From the NCBI GenBank assembly GCA_965222065.1, contig OZ244933.1, positions 1,302,001 through 1,366,000 on the forward strand: DNA of 64,000 bases, written 5' to 3'. The translations under genes and the position numbers were made by a program. Within the stretch, counting starts at the first letter, position 1; every line of letters begins with the position of its first letter. Source of the DNA: GM7GCV1 sp965222065 (lineage in GTDB: Bacteria; Pseudomonadota; Gammaproteobacteria; Pseudomonadales; GM7GCV1). Below the pieces are notes generated by a model, which did not search any database, was not told where the DNA came from, and was given only the letters and a program-made list of their open reading frames with translations. Positions 40,987-49,709 of this stretch are shown one piece after another.

Positions 40987-41388
40987 ATGATTTATCCCAT
41001 GTTTGCGATGATTCTTCTGACATTCTGTTACGGCTTCTACACAGCATATACACGGGTCAGTATGTCGTTGCGAGGCGAAATAAACCCCCGTTATTTCAAA
41101 ACCATGTCCGGTTACGAAGTACCGGAAAAAATCCAGGTGACAACCAGGCATTTTGCCAACCTGCTGGAAACACCTCCTCTTTTTTATATTGCCGGTGCCC
41201 TCATCATTGCTCTTGGCATTGACAGTGCAGTCGCGGAAACCATTGGCTGGATCTACGTGACTGCCCGATTGGCCCACATGTTTATCCATAACAGCTACAA
41301 CCATCCGGTACATCGTATGGTTTGTTTTATGATCGGTTTATTCTGTATCTTGGCGTTATGGATTATCGTCTTGTTAAACGCAGGTTAA
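40987..41388 (+). CDS. MAPEG family membrane protein
   Basis: A 133-residue protein of the MAPEG family (membrane-associated proteins in eicosanoid and glutathione metabolism); bacterial members are mostly uncharacterised. Four hydrophobic helices are visible, and the typical ETPPLFYIAGALIIALG and YVTARLAHMFIHNSYNHPVHR motifs appear near residues 59 and 90. GGAGA precedes the ATG at 40987. One base separates its stop from hemW. Confidence 0.88.
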   Translation: MIYPMFAMILLTFCYGFYTAYTRVSMSLRGEINPRYFKTMSGYEVPEKIQVTTRHFANLLETPPLFYIAGALIIALGIDSAVAETIGWIYVTARLAHMFIHNSYNHPVHRMVCFMIGLFCILALWIIVLLNAG

Positions 41389-41389
41389 A

Positions 41390-42535
41390 TTGAAGCGCCA
41401 GCTACCTCCCCTGTCACTTTATATACATATCCCCTGGTGTGTCCGTAAATGCCCATATTGTGACTTCAACTCTCATGGTATTGGGCAACTCGACCCCCCT
41501 GAGGATTCGTACATTGAGGCGGTCAAAACCGATCTGGAACTAAGTGCTCCACAAGCACAGGGGCGAAAGTTACAGAGTATTTTCTTTGGGGGAGGAACAC
41601 CCAGCCTGTTTTCTGACCGGGCGATTGGACGCCTGCTGGAAGCGGCGGATCAATCTATAGGCATCGAAAAAGACGCCGAAATAACACTGGAAGCGAACCC
41701 GGGAACATTCGAACAAAAAAAATTCTCTGGTTTTCGACAAGCCGGCGTCAACCGGCTGTCTATCGGCATACAGAGTTTTGCGGGGGAAAATCTTGAGTCA
41801 CTGGGCCGTATTCACAACGCCGAAGAAGCACTTGGTTCGGTATCCATCGCCAGACGGGCAGGTTTTGACAATATTAACCTGGACCTGATGTTTGGCTTGC
41901 CAAATCAGGACCTTGCGCAGGCAATGGAAGACCTGGAACAGGCCATACAACTGCATCCGGAACACATTTCCTGGTACGAACTCACCATCGAACCCAATAC
42001 CGAATTTTATAACAAGCCCCCTGTACAACCGGATAATGACGAACTGGCGGATATTTCCGCAGCAGGAATTACACTTCTGGAAAACCGGGGATATCAACGC
42101 TATGAAACATCTGCCTTTGCCGAGCGTGGCATGGAAAGCCGGCACAATCTCAATTACTGGCGTTTTGGCGATTACCTCGGTGTCGGTGCCGGCGCCCACG
42201 GAAAATATACCAACGCTTACACAGGTGAAATTATCCGGGAGTCCAAGACCCGGCTACCCCGGCACTATATGGATCGTATCGGCTCCTATGTAGCCAAATC
42301 AGAGCCTGTTCTGGAACAGGATTTGCTAGCAGAATATATGATGAACGCATTACGACTGATTAATGGCGTTAGCCTTGAGGAAGCTGCCATGTACACTGGA
42401 CTGGGTGTTGACCAAATAAAAAGCGCCTGTCAAATTGGTATTCAGCGACAACTTATTGTCCTCGATGAAAATTTGTTAAGGCCAACAGAACAGGGGCAGA
42501 GATTGTTAAACTTGTGTTTACAAAGTTTTCTTTAG
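41390..42535 (+). CDS. hemW: heme chaperone HemW (radical SAM)
   Basis: HemW is a radical-SAM family heme chaperone, formerly annotated as an oxygen-independent coproporphyrinogen oxidase-like protein. The 381-residue protein has LSLYIHIPWCVRKCPYCDFNSHG, with the CX3CX2C cluster motif at residues 16-23, FFGGGTPSLF near 65, and the C-terminal HemN-type domain (RYETSAFA, HNLNYWRFGDYLGVGAGAHG). The start is a TTG at 41390 two bases after the MAPEG stop. Order rdgB then hemW is conserved in relatives. Confidence 0.94.
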   Translation: MKRQLPPLSLYIHIPWCVRKCPYCDFNSHGIGQLDPPEDSYIEAVKTDLELSAPQAQGRKLQSIFFGGGTPSLFSDRAIGRLLEAADQSIGIEKDAEITLEANPGTFEQKKFSGFRQAGVNRLSIGIQSFAGENLESLGRIHNAEEALGSVSIARRAGFDNINLDLMFGLPNQDLAQAMEDLEQAIQLHPEHISWYELTIEPNTEFYNKPPVQPDNDELADISAAGITLLENRGYQRYETSAFAERGMESRHNLNYWRFGDYLGVGAGAHGKYTNAYTGEIIRESKTRLPRHYMDRIGSYVAKSEPVLEQDLLAEYMMNALRLINGVSLEEAAMYTGLGVDQIKSACQIGIQRQLIVLDENLLRPTEQGQRLLNLCLQSFL

Positions 42536-42555
42536 ATTGAAGTTAGGGTGATACT

Positions 42556-42969
42556 TTGAAAGATTATTTGTCTCCGGATTATCGAGCACTCATGAACGCG
42601 GTTTTGCTCAATGACCTTGGCAAGGTCAAGCAACTGCTTGCCAATGGCGTATCGCCTAACGATCACGATCCCGGCGTGGAATCTGCACTGATTTTTGCGG
42701 CGGATGAAGGGATGGTTGATATCGTCGGCGAATTACTAAACGCCGGGGCTGAGGTCAATTATGAAGATGAGTCCGGCAATACACCGTTAATTTGCGGGGC
42801 ATCGATGAGCTCTGGTGAAATTATCCGTCTATGCGTGGAGCATGGTGCGGATATTCATTATCGAAACCGGCATGGCAGGAATGCGCTGGACTACGTTCGT
42901 GATCTTGCCGACGATCATATCGTGCGCTTGCTGGAATCACTCTCAGAAAACACTGAAGAACCGGCCTGA
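42556..42969 (+). CDS. ankyrin repeat protein
   Basis: A 137-residue soluble protein with three to four ankyrin repeats: residues 11-37 (ALMNAVLLNDLGKVKQLLANG), 44-72 (ALIFAADEGMVDIVGELLNAGAEVN), 77-106 (NTPLICGASMSSGEIIRLCVEHGADI) and a partial one (HGRNALDYVRDLADDHIVRLLE). Ankyrin repeats mediate protein binding; the partner is unknown. The start is a TTG at 42556, 20 bases after hemW, so it may be cotranscribed. Confidence 0.88.
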   Translation: MKDYLSPDYRALMNAVLLNDLGKVKQLLANGVSPNDHDPGVESALIFAADEGMVDIVGELLNAGAEVNYEDESGNTPLICGASMSSGEIIRLCVEHGADIHYRNRHGRNALDYVRDLADDHIVRLLESLSENTEEPA

Positions 42970-43005
42970 TCTCAAATTATCCCCTTGTCCCTGGCGACCG
43001 GAAAG

Positions 43006-43542
43006 CTAAACAGATATCCACTGGCCAGACTCCAGCCCATCTATTGTCCAGCTGCCGACAGAGTAGCGAATCAGACGTAAACAGGGGAACCCTATGGCAG
43101 CACACATTCGTCGAACCTGGCGGTTGCGCCCCTCCTTTATTCGTATCTCCAGCCAGTTAACCGGTATGTTTTTTCGCTCACGGATTGGAGGAATGCGAGG
43201 CCACAGGCTGGCGGGCTCGCGCATTAGCTGGACCCTGGCCGGTGCAGCAGGCCCATCTTTTAGCAGCACTCCCTCGCGCAAGGGGTTCAAATCTGTCTCC
43301 GTGGGCATCCCCTCGACTTGGGCCCAATAGGTCTTGCTCATTTTATGTGCCGGAGATGCAATTTTATTTTGCAGGGCACCATCATCAGTAAGCACTAACA
43401 AACCTTCAGAGTCTTTATCCAGTCGGCCTGCAGCATAAACACCAGGCACCTCAATAAACTGCGACAGGTTTGGAACGCCTGGCTCGGAAGTAAACTGGCT
43501 GAGCACGCCGTATGGCTTGTTAAACAGGATAATTTTGGTCAA
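43006..43542 (-). CDS. rluE: 23S rRNA pseudouridine synthase RluE-like
   Basis: An RsuA/RluB/E/F-family pseudouridine synthase, closest to RluE, which modifies U2457 of 23S rRNA. The 178-residue protein lacks an S4 domain, as RluE does. Motifs: FNKPYGVLSQF near residue 7, the catalytic Asp in YAAGRLDKDSEGLLVLTDDG near 36-55, and IKEGRNRQVRRMCAAIGFPCLRLIR near 134. It is convergent with the ankyrin gene and divergent from the moa operon. Confidence 0.92.
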   Translation of the reverse strand: MTKIILFNKPYGVLSQFTSEPGVPNLSQFIEVPGVYAAGRLDKDSEGLLVLTDDGALQNKIASPAHKMSKTYWAQVEGMPTETDLNPLREGVLLKDGPAAPARVQLMREPASLWPRIPPIRERKNIPVNWLEIRIKEGRNRQVRRMCAAIGFPCLRLIRYSVGSWTIDGLESGQWISV

Positions 43543-43676
43543 AAGAACACAGAACCTTTATTTTTAGCCATTCTATCCCATCGTCCTCCAGCCTTGAGAA
43601 ATGACATGCAGCCCGCAGCACGACGATGAACCATGAATAAATCGCATGCGCTATGAATAAATGGCAAAATCACCCC

Positions 43677-44150
43677 ATGCCCGATTTAACTCATCTCAAC
43701 AGTGCTGGCGAAGCGGAAATGGTCGATGTATCTGCCAAACAAGACAGCGTACGTATCGCTGTTGCCGAAAGCCTGGTTGTACTCAATCCGGATATCCTAA
43801 AGGCATTGCACCAGGGCGAGATACCCAAGGGAGATGTACTGGCCACTGCCCGCATTGCAGGTATCCAGGCAGCCAAAAAGTGCGCCGACCTGATTCCGCT
43901 CTGTCATCCATTACCCTTGTCCAAAGTAAAAGTTGATCTGCAAATTGAACCGGACCAGGTGCGAATACAGGCAACCTGTAAAACTACCGGAAAAACCGGG
44001 GTGGAAATGGAGGCGCTGACGGCTGCGTCGGTCGCCGCGCTGACCATTTATGATATGTGCAAGGCACTGGACAAAGGTATCGAGATCAGCCGCACCCGAC
44101 TGTTAAAAAAAAGCGGGGGCAAATCAGGTGACTGGAGTTCGGAATCATGA
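43677..44150 (+). CDS. moaC: cyclic pyranopterin monophosphate synthase MoaC
   Basis: MoaC converts the MoaA product to cyclic pyranopterin monophosphate, the first stable molybdopterin intermediate. The 157-residue protein reads LTHLNSAGEAEMVDVSAK at the start, then GDVLATARIAGIQAAKKCADLIPLCHPLPLSKV near 48 and GKTGVEMEALTAASVAALTIYDMCKA near 104, all family hallmarks. I start at 43677 to match the family; an ATG at 43653 adds eight residues. It heads the molybdopterin operon and overlaps moaD by four bases. Confidence 0.96.
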   Translation: MPDLTHLNSAGEAEMVDVSAKQDSVRIAVAESLVVLNPDILKALHQGEIPKGDVLATARIAGIQAAKKCADLIPLCHPLPLSKVKVDLQIEPDQVRIQATCKTTGKTGVEMEALTAASVAALTIYDMCKALDKGIEISRTRLLKKSGGKSGDWSSES

Positions 44151-44398
44151 TGTCAGTCCGGATACTTTTCTTTGGAAAGTTGACCGATCTGGTCGACCAG
44201 TCAGATTTTTACCATGAAACTGAGCCCGGCATTCGGGTAGCCGATTTATACGAACAATTGGCTAGCGTTTCAAAGCTTCCATCACTGGAACAAAAACCCA
44301 ATATCAAAGCGGCCGTGAATCAACAATTAGTTGACTGGGAGCAATCGCTTTCTCCCGGTGACGAGCTGGCCTTTCTGCCTCCTGTCACTGGCGGATAA
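44147..44398 (+). CDS. moaD: molybdopterin synthase small subunit MoaD
   Basis: MoaD is the ubiquitin-like sulfur carrier of molybdopterin synthase. The 83-residue protein has RILFFGKLTDLV near the start, ELAFLPPVTGG at the end, and the essential C-terminal Gly-Gly. Its ATG lies within the moaC stop (ATGA). It is followed by its partner moaE nine bases downstream. Confidence 0.96.
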   Translation: MMSVRILFFGKLTDLVDQSDFYHETEPGIRVADLYEQLASVSKLPSLEQKPNIKAAVNQQLVDWEQSLSPGDELAFLPPVTGG

Positions 44399-44407
44399 CT
44401 GAGTCAC

Positions 44408-44875
44408 ATGCACATTGAGATTCGCAAAAAAGATTTTGTGATCGGCGACGAATATGACGCCCTGATCCGGGATAGCCATAATGCCGGTGCCCAGGTTATT
44501 TTTATTGGACGGGTTCGTGATTTTGACGAGGACGGCACCATCAAGTCCTTGTCCCTTTCGCACTACCCGGGCATGACAGAAACAGTTATCGAAGACATCT
44601 GCAAACGTGCCTGTGAGCGCTGGAATATTCAGCAGATACGGGTGATACACCGGGTTGGCGAGCTTCAGGGAAACGAACAAATTGTTTTGGTAGGCGTATC
44701 ATCCGAACACCGCACGGATGCCTTCTCAGGAGCAGAATTTATTATGGATGCATTAAAAACCGAAGCCACTTTCTGGAAGAAGGAAAAGCGAATTGATGGC
44801 CGCGAACGCTGGCTGGACATGAAATCAGATGATTTAAAAAGAGCGGCACACTGGGATAAAGGAGGAGGCGAATGA
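44408..44875 (+). CDS. moaE: molybdopterin synthase large subunit MoaE
   Basis: MoaE binds the precursor and receives sulfur from MoaD-thiocarboxylate to form the dithiolene. The 155-residue protein shows GAQVIFIGRVRDFDEDGTIKSLSLSHYPGM near residue 26, IHRVGELQGNEQIVLVGVSSEHR near 83 and the catalytic lysine region TEATFWKKEKRIDGRERW near 118. Its stop overlaps the mobA start. Confidence 0.96.
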   Translation: MHIEIRKKDFVIGDEYDALIRDSHNAGAQVIFIGRVRDFDEDGTIKSLSLSHYPGMTETVIEDICKRACERWNIQQIRVIHRVGELQGNEQIVLVGVSSEHRTDAFSGAEFIMDALKTEATFWKKEKRIDGRERWLDMKSDDLKRAAHWDKGGGE

Positions 44876-45504
44876 GCCATAAATCGATCACAGGCGCCAT
44901 TATTGCCGGCGGAAGATCAAGCCGATTTGGCAACATCAACAAGGCCCGGGCAGTTCTGGGCGGGAAAACCCTGCTGGAACATGTGTACGACCGCCTGACA
45001 CCCCAGGTAGAGCGACTGTATATTAACTGCCAGCCCGACTTTATTTCGGCAACCCCAATCCAATCCCCCAGGATCGTCGAGGATTACCTTGCCAACAAAA
45101 AGGGGCCACTAAACGGTGTTCTGGGCTGTCTGGAAAAATCTGTGGAAGACGGCTCTGAATGGCTGTTAATTGCCCCATGCGACACACCATTTTTACCTCA
45201 TGACCTCGGCACTAAACTTCTAGACGCAGCAAAAAAAAGCCAGGTCGAGCTGGCTATGCCCGTTTACAAGGGCATTCCCCAGACCAGTCTTTCACTTTGG
45301 CATCGCAGTCTGCTGGAACCCTTGAAGAGAGCCGTAACCAAACAGGGGGCCGAGGGATTTAAGCAGTTCTACCCACATACGTTATATGAGTTGGTTGAAT
45401 GGCCGCAGGCTGAATATGACCCCTTTCTCAACATCAACCATCAAGGCGACCTGACGCAGGCCGCCGATATAATGAATCTTATAGGCGACAGGAAATCCGA
45501 CTAA
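44872..45504 (+). CDS. mobA: molybdenum cofactor guanylyltransferase MobA
   Basis: MobA attaches GMP to molybdopterin to form the MGD cofactor used by DMSO-reductase family enzymes. The 210-residue nucleotidyltransferase has GAIIAGGRSSRFGN near residue 7, the guanine-binding LNGVLGCLEK and the metal-binding LIAPCDTPFLP near 98. It overlaps moaE by four bases and moaB by one. The presence of MobA implies at least one bis-MGD enzyme elsewhere in the genome. Confidence 0.93.
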   Translation: MSHKSITGAIIAGGRSSRFGNINKARAVLGGKTLLEHVYDRLTPQVERLYINCQPDFISATPIQSPRIVEDYLANKKGPLNGVLGCLEKSVEDGSEWLLIAPCDTPFLPHDLGTKLLDAAKKSQVELAMPVYKGIPQTSLSLWHRSLLEPLKRAVTKQGAEGFKQFYPHTLYELVEWPQAEYDPFLNINHQGDLTQAADIMNLIGDRKSD

Positions 45505-46040
45505 TGGCTCCCCCCGCACTAAAAGAGAGTGTTGCACTGAATATTGCCATTCTCACTGTTTCCGACACCCGGACTGAAGACAACGATTCTTCCGGTAGTT
45601 ATCTCGCTGAACAGATTCTGGCAGCCGGTCACCAAATCGCCGAGCGGCGAATATGTATCGACGATATATATCAAATCAGGGCGCTGGTATCAGACTGGAT
45701 TGCCCGGGAAGACGTTCATGCAGTTCTGACAACCGGTGGCACGGGTTTTAGTGGCCGGGACTCAACGCCGGAGGCGCTCCTGCCCCTGTTCGACAAGCAA
45801 ATTGACGGCTTTGGCGAACTATTCAGGCACCTGTCCCTTAGTGATATTGGCACCAGCACCGTCCAGTCACGCGCACTTGCGGGTCTGGCCAATCAGACAT
45901 TGATCTTTTGTCTTCCGGGGTCAACCGGTGCCTGCCGTACCGGCTGGGAAGGCATCCTCGCCGAGCAACTGGATAGCACGCACCGGCCCTGTAATTTCGT
46001 CGCACATACCCGGGCCAGGAAAGGACAGGCAACAACCTGA
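45504..46040 (+). CDS. moaB: molybdopterin adenylyltransferase-like MoaB
   Basis: A MoaB/MogA-family protein that probably adenylates molybdopterin before metal insertion. The 178-residue protein has IAILTVSDTRTEDNDSSGSYLAE near residue 14, the molybdopterin-binding LTTGGTGFSGRDSTPEALLPLF near 76 and FCLPGSTGACRTGWE near 137. There is no separate mogA here, so this gene likely fills that role. Its ATG shares one base with the mobA stop. Confidence 0.93.
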   Translation: MAPPALKESVALNIAILTVSDTRTEDNDSSGSYLAEQILAAGHQIAERRICIDDIYQIRALVSDWIAREDVHAVLTTGGTGFSGRDSTPEALLPLFDKQIDGFGELFRHLSLSDIGTSTVQSRALAGLANQTLIFCLPGSTGACRTGWEGILAEQLDSTHRPCNFVAHTRARKGQATT

Positions 46041-47227
46041 TGATTACTGTGACGCAAGCACTGACTGCGATGCAGTCCAATGTGCAACCGGTCTGCGGCA
46101 CAGAAAATCTTGGCCTGGACCAGATCCTGGGGCGCACCCTGTCATCAGAGGTGATCAGCCCGGTCAATGTTCCACCCGATGACAACAGTGCCATGGATGG
46201 TTATGCCGTTCGTATCAGGGATATTAACCTCGGTGATCGCTACCAGATTAGCCAGAGAATCACGGCCGGCGTTGATCCTGAACCACTACAACCCGGAACC
46301 GTCGCACGTATTTTCACCGGCGCCACCATTCCGGCAGGAGCCGATGCCGTCATCATCCAGGAAAATGCCATTCACGAAGAGCAACAGGTGCAATTCTCGG
46401 TGGTGGCAGGAGAAGGCGAGAACATACGCCGACAAGGTCAGGACCTGAAAGCAAATACCGGGATTTTGCCTGCAGGGAAACTGATACGCCCCCAGGAAGT
46501 CGGCCTGATTGCTTCCTGCGGTCTGGGCCAGGTGGATGTATATAAAAAGCTGCGTGTCGCCATTCTCAGCACCGGTAATGAACTGGTTGAACCGGGACAT
46601 GAAACCCGGCCCGGACAAATATTTAACTCCAACCTCTATTTACTGAAAAGTTTGTGCCAGGTTTGCGGTTTTGAAGCACTCGATTTGGGGCAGGTTCCTG
46701 ACCAGCTGGATCAAACAATTACTGCACTGGAGGCAGCCGCTCGAGAAGCTGATGTTATTCTCACCACTGGCGGCGTCTCGGTAGGTGAAGAAGATCACAT
46801 ACGTCCTGCGATAGAAAAGCTGGGCCGCCTGGATATGTGGAGCGTCGCCATCAAACCGGGAAAGCCCATTGCCCTGGGTAAAATAGGGACAACCGACCTG
46901 ATTGGCTTACCCGGCAATCCCGCTTCGGTATTTACCACGTTCCTGGTATTGGCACTCCCGCGTTTACGCTTGCTCCAGGGACGACTACCAAGAACTCCCC
47001 TGCCAGAAATTATCCCGGCCAACTTTGCTCGAGAGTCGGGATCCCGACAAGAGTACCTGCGTGCCAGAAAGAGTCCGCGAGGTGTGGAAATATACCCGAA
47101 CCAGAGTAGTGGCGTGCTTTCATCCGCCTGCTGGGGCGATGGCTTTGTTGTCCAGCCCAGCGGGGTTGGCATCCAGCAGGGACAACCGGTTGAATTCTTC
47201 AGCTACGAGAATCTTATCAATGGGTAA
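46040..47227 (+). CDS. moeA: molybdopterin molybdotransferase MoeA
   Basis: MoeA inserts molybdate into adenylated molybdopterin. The 395-residue protein has the family landmarks PPDDNSAMDGYAVR near residue 48, RIFTGATIPAGADAVI near 94, ILSTGNELVEPG near 176, ILTTGGVSVGEEDHI near 238, and IGLPGNPASVFTTFLV near 290. It overlaps the moaB stop by one base and lies 35 bases before moaA. Confidence 0.96.
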   Translation: MITVTQALTAMQSNVQPVCGTENLGLDQILGRTLSSEVISPVNVPPDDNSAMDGYAVRIRDINLGDRYQISQRITAGVDPEPLQPGTVARIFTGATIPAGADAVIIQENAIHEEQQVQFSVVAGEGENIRRQGQDLKANTGILPAGKLIRPQEVGLIASCGLGQVDVYKKLRVAILSTGNELVEPGHETRPGQIFNSNLYLLKSLCQVCGFEALDLGQVPDQLDQTITALEAAAREADVILTTGGVSVGEEDHIRPAIEKLGRLDMWSVAIKPGKPIALGKIGTTDLIGLPGNPASVFTTFLVLALPRLRLLQGRLPRTPLPEIIPANFARESGSRQEYLRARKSPRGVEIYPNQSSGVLSSACWGDGFVVQPSGVGIQQGQPVEFFSYENLING

Positions 47228-47262
47228 CGACAATACAGGGACAACACAGGCACAATGACAGC

Positions 47263-48279
47263 ATGACCAGTATCAAGCCGCTGCCATCACCTGCGACACG
47301 AATGATTGATCCGTTTGATCGACATATCCATTACCTGCGTCTGTCGGTTACAGACCGCTGCAATCTGCGTTGTACCTATTGCATGGCGGAAGACATGGAG
47401 TTTTTGCCACGAAAGGAAATTCTCTCGCTTGAGGAAATAGAGCGGATTGCCCGATGCTTTGTGGATTTGGGAGTCGACAAGATTCGGTTGACCGGTGGCG
47501 AGCCCCTGGTGCGCAAGGGCATTGTTGACCTGAGCCAGGCCATTTCTCGCCTAAATGGCTTGCGCGAGCTCACCATGACCACCAATGGGCTGCTGCTTGA
47601 TCAGCATGCCCACGCTTTAAAAGCGGCTGGTGTAAGCCGACTGAATATCAGCATCGACAGCTTGCAGGAAGATCGTTTCAACGAGCTGACGCGGGTAGGC
47701 GATCTTGGCCGTGTTCTTCAGGGCATCGAGGCGGCAATGGATGCGAATTTTGATCGAATCAAGCTCAACGCCGTCATACTTCGAGGCATCAATGATGATG
47801 AGATTCTTGAGCTGGCAGAGTTTGCTATTACTCGGGGACTCGATATCAGCTTTATCGAGGAAATGCCCCTGGGACAGATTGATTCCCATGAACGAAGCGA
47901 AACCCGTTTTACTTCCGGCACCATTCGGCAAAAACTGTCGGATCACTGGCAACTCACTGCCAGCACTACATCAACGGGTGGCCCATCCCGTTATTATGTG
48001 TTGCCAGATAGCACAAGCCGTATCGGCTTCATCTCACCCATGTCGGATAATTTCTGCGCCAGCTGCAACAGGGTGCGGCTAACCGTGGAAGGCCGGCTTC
48101 TTCTTTGCCTGGGCAACGAGCACTCGCTTGATTTGCGGGCCATGCTCAGGGATTCAGGTGTTTCAGATAATGACATCAAGGCAGGCATTCTGCATGCCAT
48201 AGACCGCAAACCCGAGAAGCATTTCTTCGATTACGGTGATACCCGGATCGTTCGGTTTATGAACCATACCGGTGGCTAA
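47263..48279 (+). CDS. moaA: GTP 3',8-cyclase MoaA
   Basis: MoaA is the radical-SAM enzyme that rearranges GTP in the first step of molybdopterin synthesis. The 338-residue protein carries the N-terminal cluster motif CNLRCTYC near residue 30, LTGGEPLVRKGI, the C-terminal second cluster (CASCNRVRLT and LLLCLGNE), and the essential C-terminal Gly-Gly (NHTGG). It closes the moaCDE-mobA-moaB-moeA-moaA operon; having moaA last is less common. Its end overlaps the convergent ligase gene by four bases. Confidence 0.96.
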   Translation: MTSIKPLPSPATRMIDPFDRHIHYLRLSVTDRCNLRCTYCMAEDMEFLPRKEILSLEEIERIARCFVDLGVDKIRLTGGEPLVRKGIVDLSQAISRLNGLRELTMTTNGLLLDQHAHALKAAGVSRLNISIDSLQEDRFNELTRVGDLGRVLQGIEAAMDANFDRIKLNAVILRGINDDEILELAEFAITRGLDISFIEEMPLGQIDSHERSETRFTSGTIRQKLSDHWQLTASTTSTGGPSRYYVLPDSTSRIGFISPMSDNFCASCNRVRLTVEGRLLLCLGNEHSLDLRAMLRDSGVSDNDIKAGILHAIDRKPEKHFFDYGDTRIVRFMNHTGG

Positions 48280-49634
48280 AAAGACTGGCTTCTATGGTGT
48301 CGTTTATGTCTCTGGCCATAGGCTGCACTGTAAGTCACCGCAAACAGGGCCATCAGGGTGGATGCATAGGCAGGAATCCTCAGACTGAAATCTGCCATTG
48401 AGTGCACGGCAATACCCACAATGCACATAAAACAGGCATAACCGGCGATCTGTATCCAGTTTGAGCGCGATGAAACGCAGGCCACGTAAGCCGCTTTAAG
48501 GGTAAAGCCAACGAAGGCTGCCAGTGCCAAAAAGCCGAATATCCCAAGCTCTATCAGGAATTCTAGATAATCATTGTGCGCATGGTAATAAAAATCAGCG
48601 CCTTCAATATCCCCTCGATAAAGAGGAAATGTCGAATAAAACGTGCCCGCGCCCGAGCCAAACCAGAAATACTCCCTCACCATCGGTACAGCCGCTTCCA
48701 CCACCGATGTTCTCATGCCCCGATCCACCATGGTGTTGGCCACCTCGTCCACCAGCCGATCAACACCAAACCGGGCGCCCACAACAATCGCGTCGATTAA
48801 AAGGATACTGGCAATCAGAATGAGCCAGGCAACCACCAATCGACGCTTCACCAGCATATAGGTACCGGCAGCACCAAACAGGGCACACATAAACGCCACA
48901 TTGGCCATTCGCGAGGAGCTCATTACCAGACCTACCACCAGAACAACGACAGCCAGGCGCCATGCCAGGGAGCCGGACATCATTAATGTCAGGGTCCGCC
49001 CAAACAGATTTTCCCCTGCTTTCAACTTGCGGACGCTAACCATCAAATAAGCGACACCTATCGCCAACCCCAAGTTAAGGTAAGCGGCGAAGTGATTGGG
49101 ATTCACAAACGTGCCCGTCGCCAACCCCTTAAAGAAGGCTTTGGGAACCAGGAAGCCCAGCTCCAGGCCGGTCAAAACCATCATGCTTCCATAAAGCGCC
49201 TGAAACACCGTACTTGCAAAGATTAATACCAGAAGCACCTTGATTCTTTTGGGACTATGGAACTGCAGGATTAAAAGAAACAGTCCCAAATAAGCGAGAC
49301 CTAAAAGGAAAGATCGGTAGGTGGCAAAAATATCCGTGCTCCAGCCGACAGGTTGTAGCCACTGAAAAAGAACAATTACCTGTACAAGCGCCAGGCAGCC
49401 AATGGGCCATAAACAACGTCGGAAAATGCTGGAAAGACGAACCTGGCCAGCGACATAAGCCAGGCTCCAGAGAAAACAAATAGCCAATATAAAAGCTGAC
49501 CAGCCCATGGAAGACCAGACTCTGTTACTGGCAGCAGGCAGTGGCACCCACACAAGGGCAGCGCAGACGAGCAGAAAAAGCGTCTGCTCAATTTTTTTTC
49601 CCTTGAAGTCGATGAGTTCTTGTTCTGTATCCAA
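48276..49634 (-). CDS. O-antigen ligase/polymerase family protein
   Basis: A 452-residue inner membrane protein with about 11-12 helices and the large periplasmic loop of the WaaL/Wzy family (Pfam Wzy_C): GLATGTFVNPNHFAAYLNLGLAIGV near residue 170 and the loop with WFGSGAGTFYSTFPLYRG, YHAHNDYLEFLIELG near 330. Members ligate or polymerise polysaccharide on the periplasmic side. Next to a Wzc/Wza-like set, a polymerase role is more likely than lipid A ligation, but this is inference. It follows the FecR-domain gene by 75 bases. Confidence 0.87.
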   Translation of the reverse strand: MDTEQELIDFKGKKIEQTLFLLVCAALVWVPLPAASNRVWSSMGWSAFILAICFLWSLAYVAGQVRLSSIFRRCLWPIGCLALVQVIVLFQWLQPVGWSTDIFATYRSFLLGLAYLGLFLLILQFHSPKRIKVLLVLIFASTVFQALYGSMMVLTGLELGFLVPKAFFKGLATGTFVNPNHFAAYLNLGLAIGVAYLMVSVRKLKAGENLFGRTLTLMMSGSLAWRLAVVVLVVGLVMSSSRMANVAFMCALFGAAGTYMLVKRRLVVAWLILIASILLIDAIVVGARFGVDRLVDEVANTMVDRGMRTSVVEAAVPMVREYFWFGSGAGTFYSTFPLYRGDIEGADFYYHAHNDYLEFLIELGIFGFLALAAFVGFTLKAAYVACVSSRSNWIQIAGYACFMCIVGIAVHSMADFSLRIPAYASTLMALFAVTYSAAYGQRHKRHHRSQSF

Positions 49635-49709
49635 TCCTCGCCCCTGCAGTTGAGCTGCATCCCGGTGCAGCTCAATAGGGCATGGTAGCGGCTTTATCGC
49701 AGATGTAAA

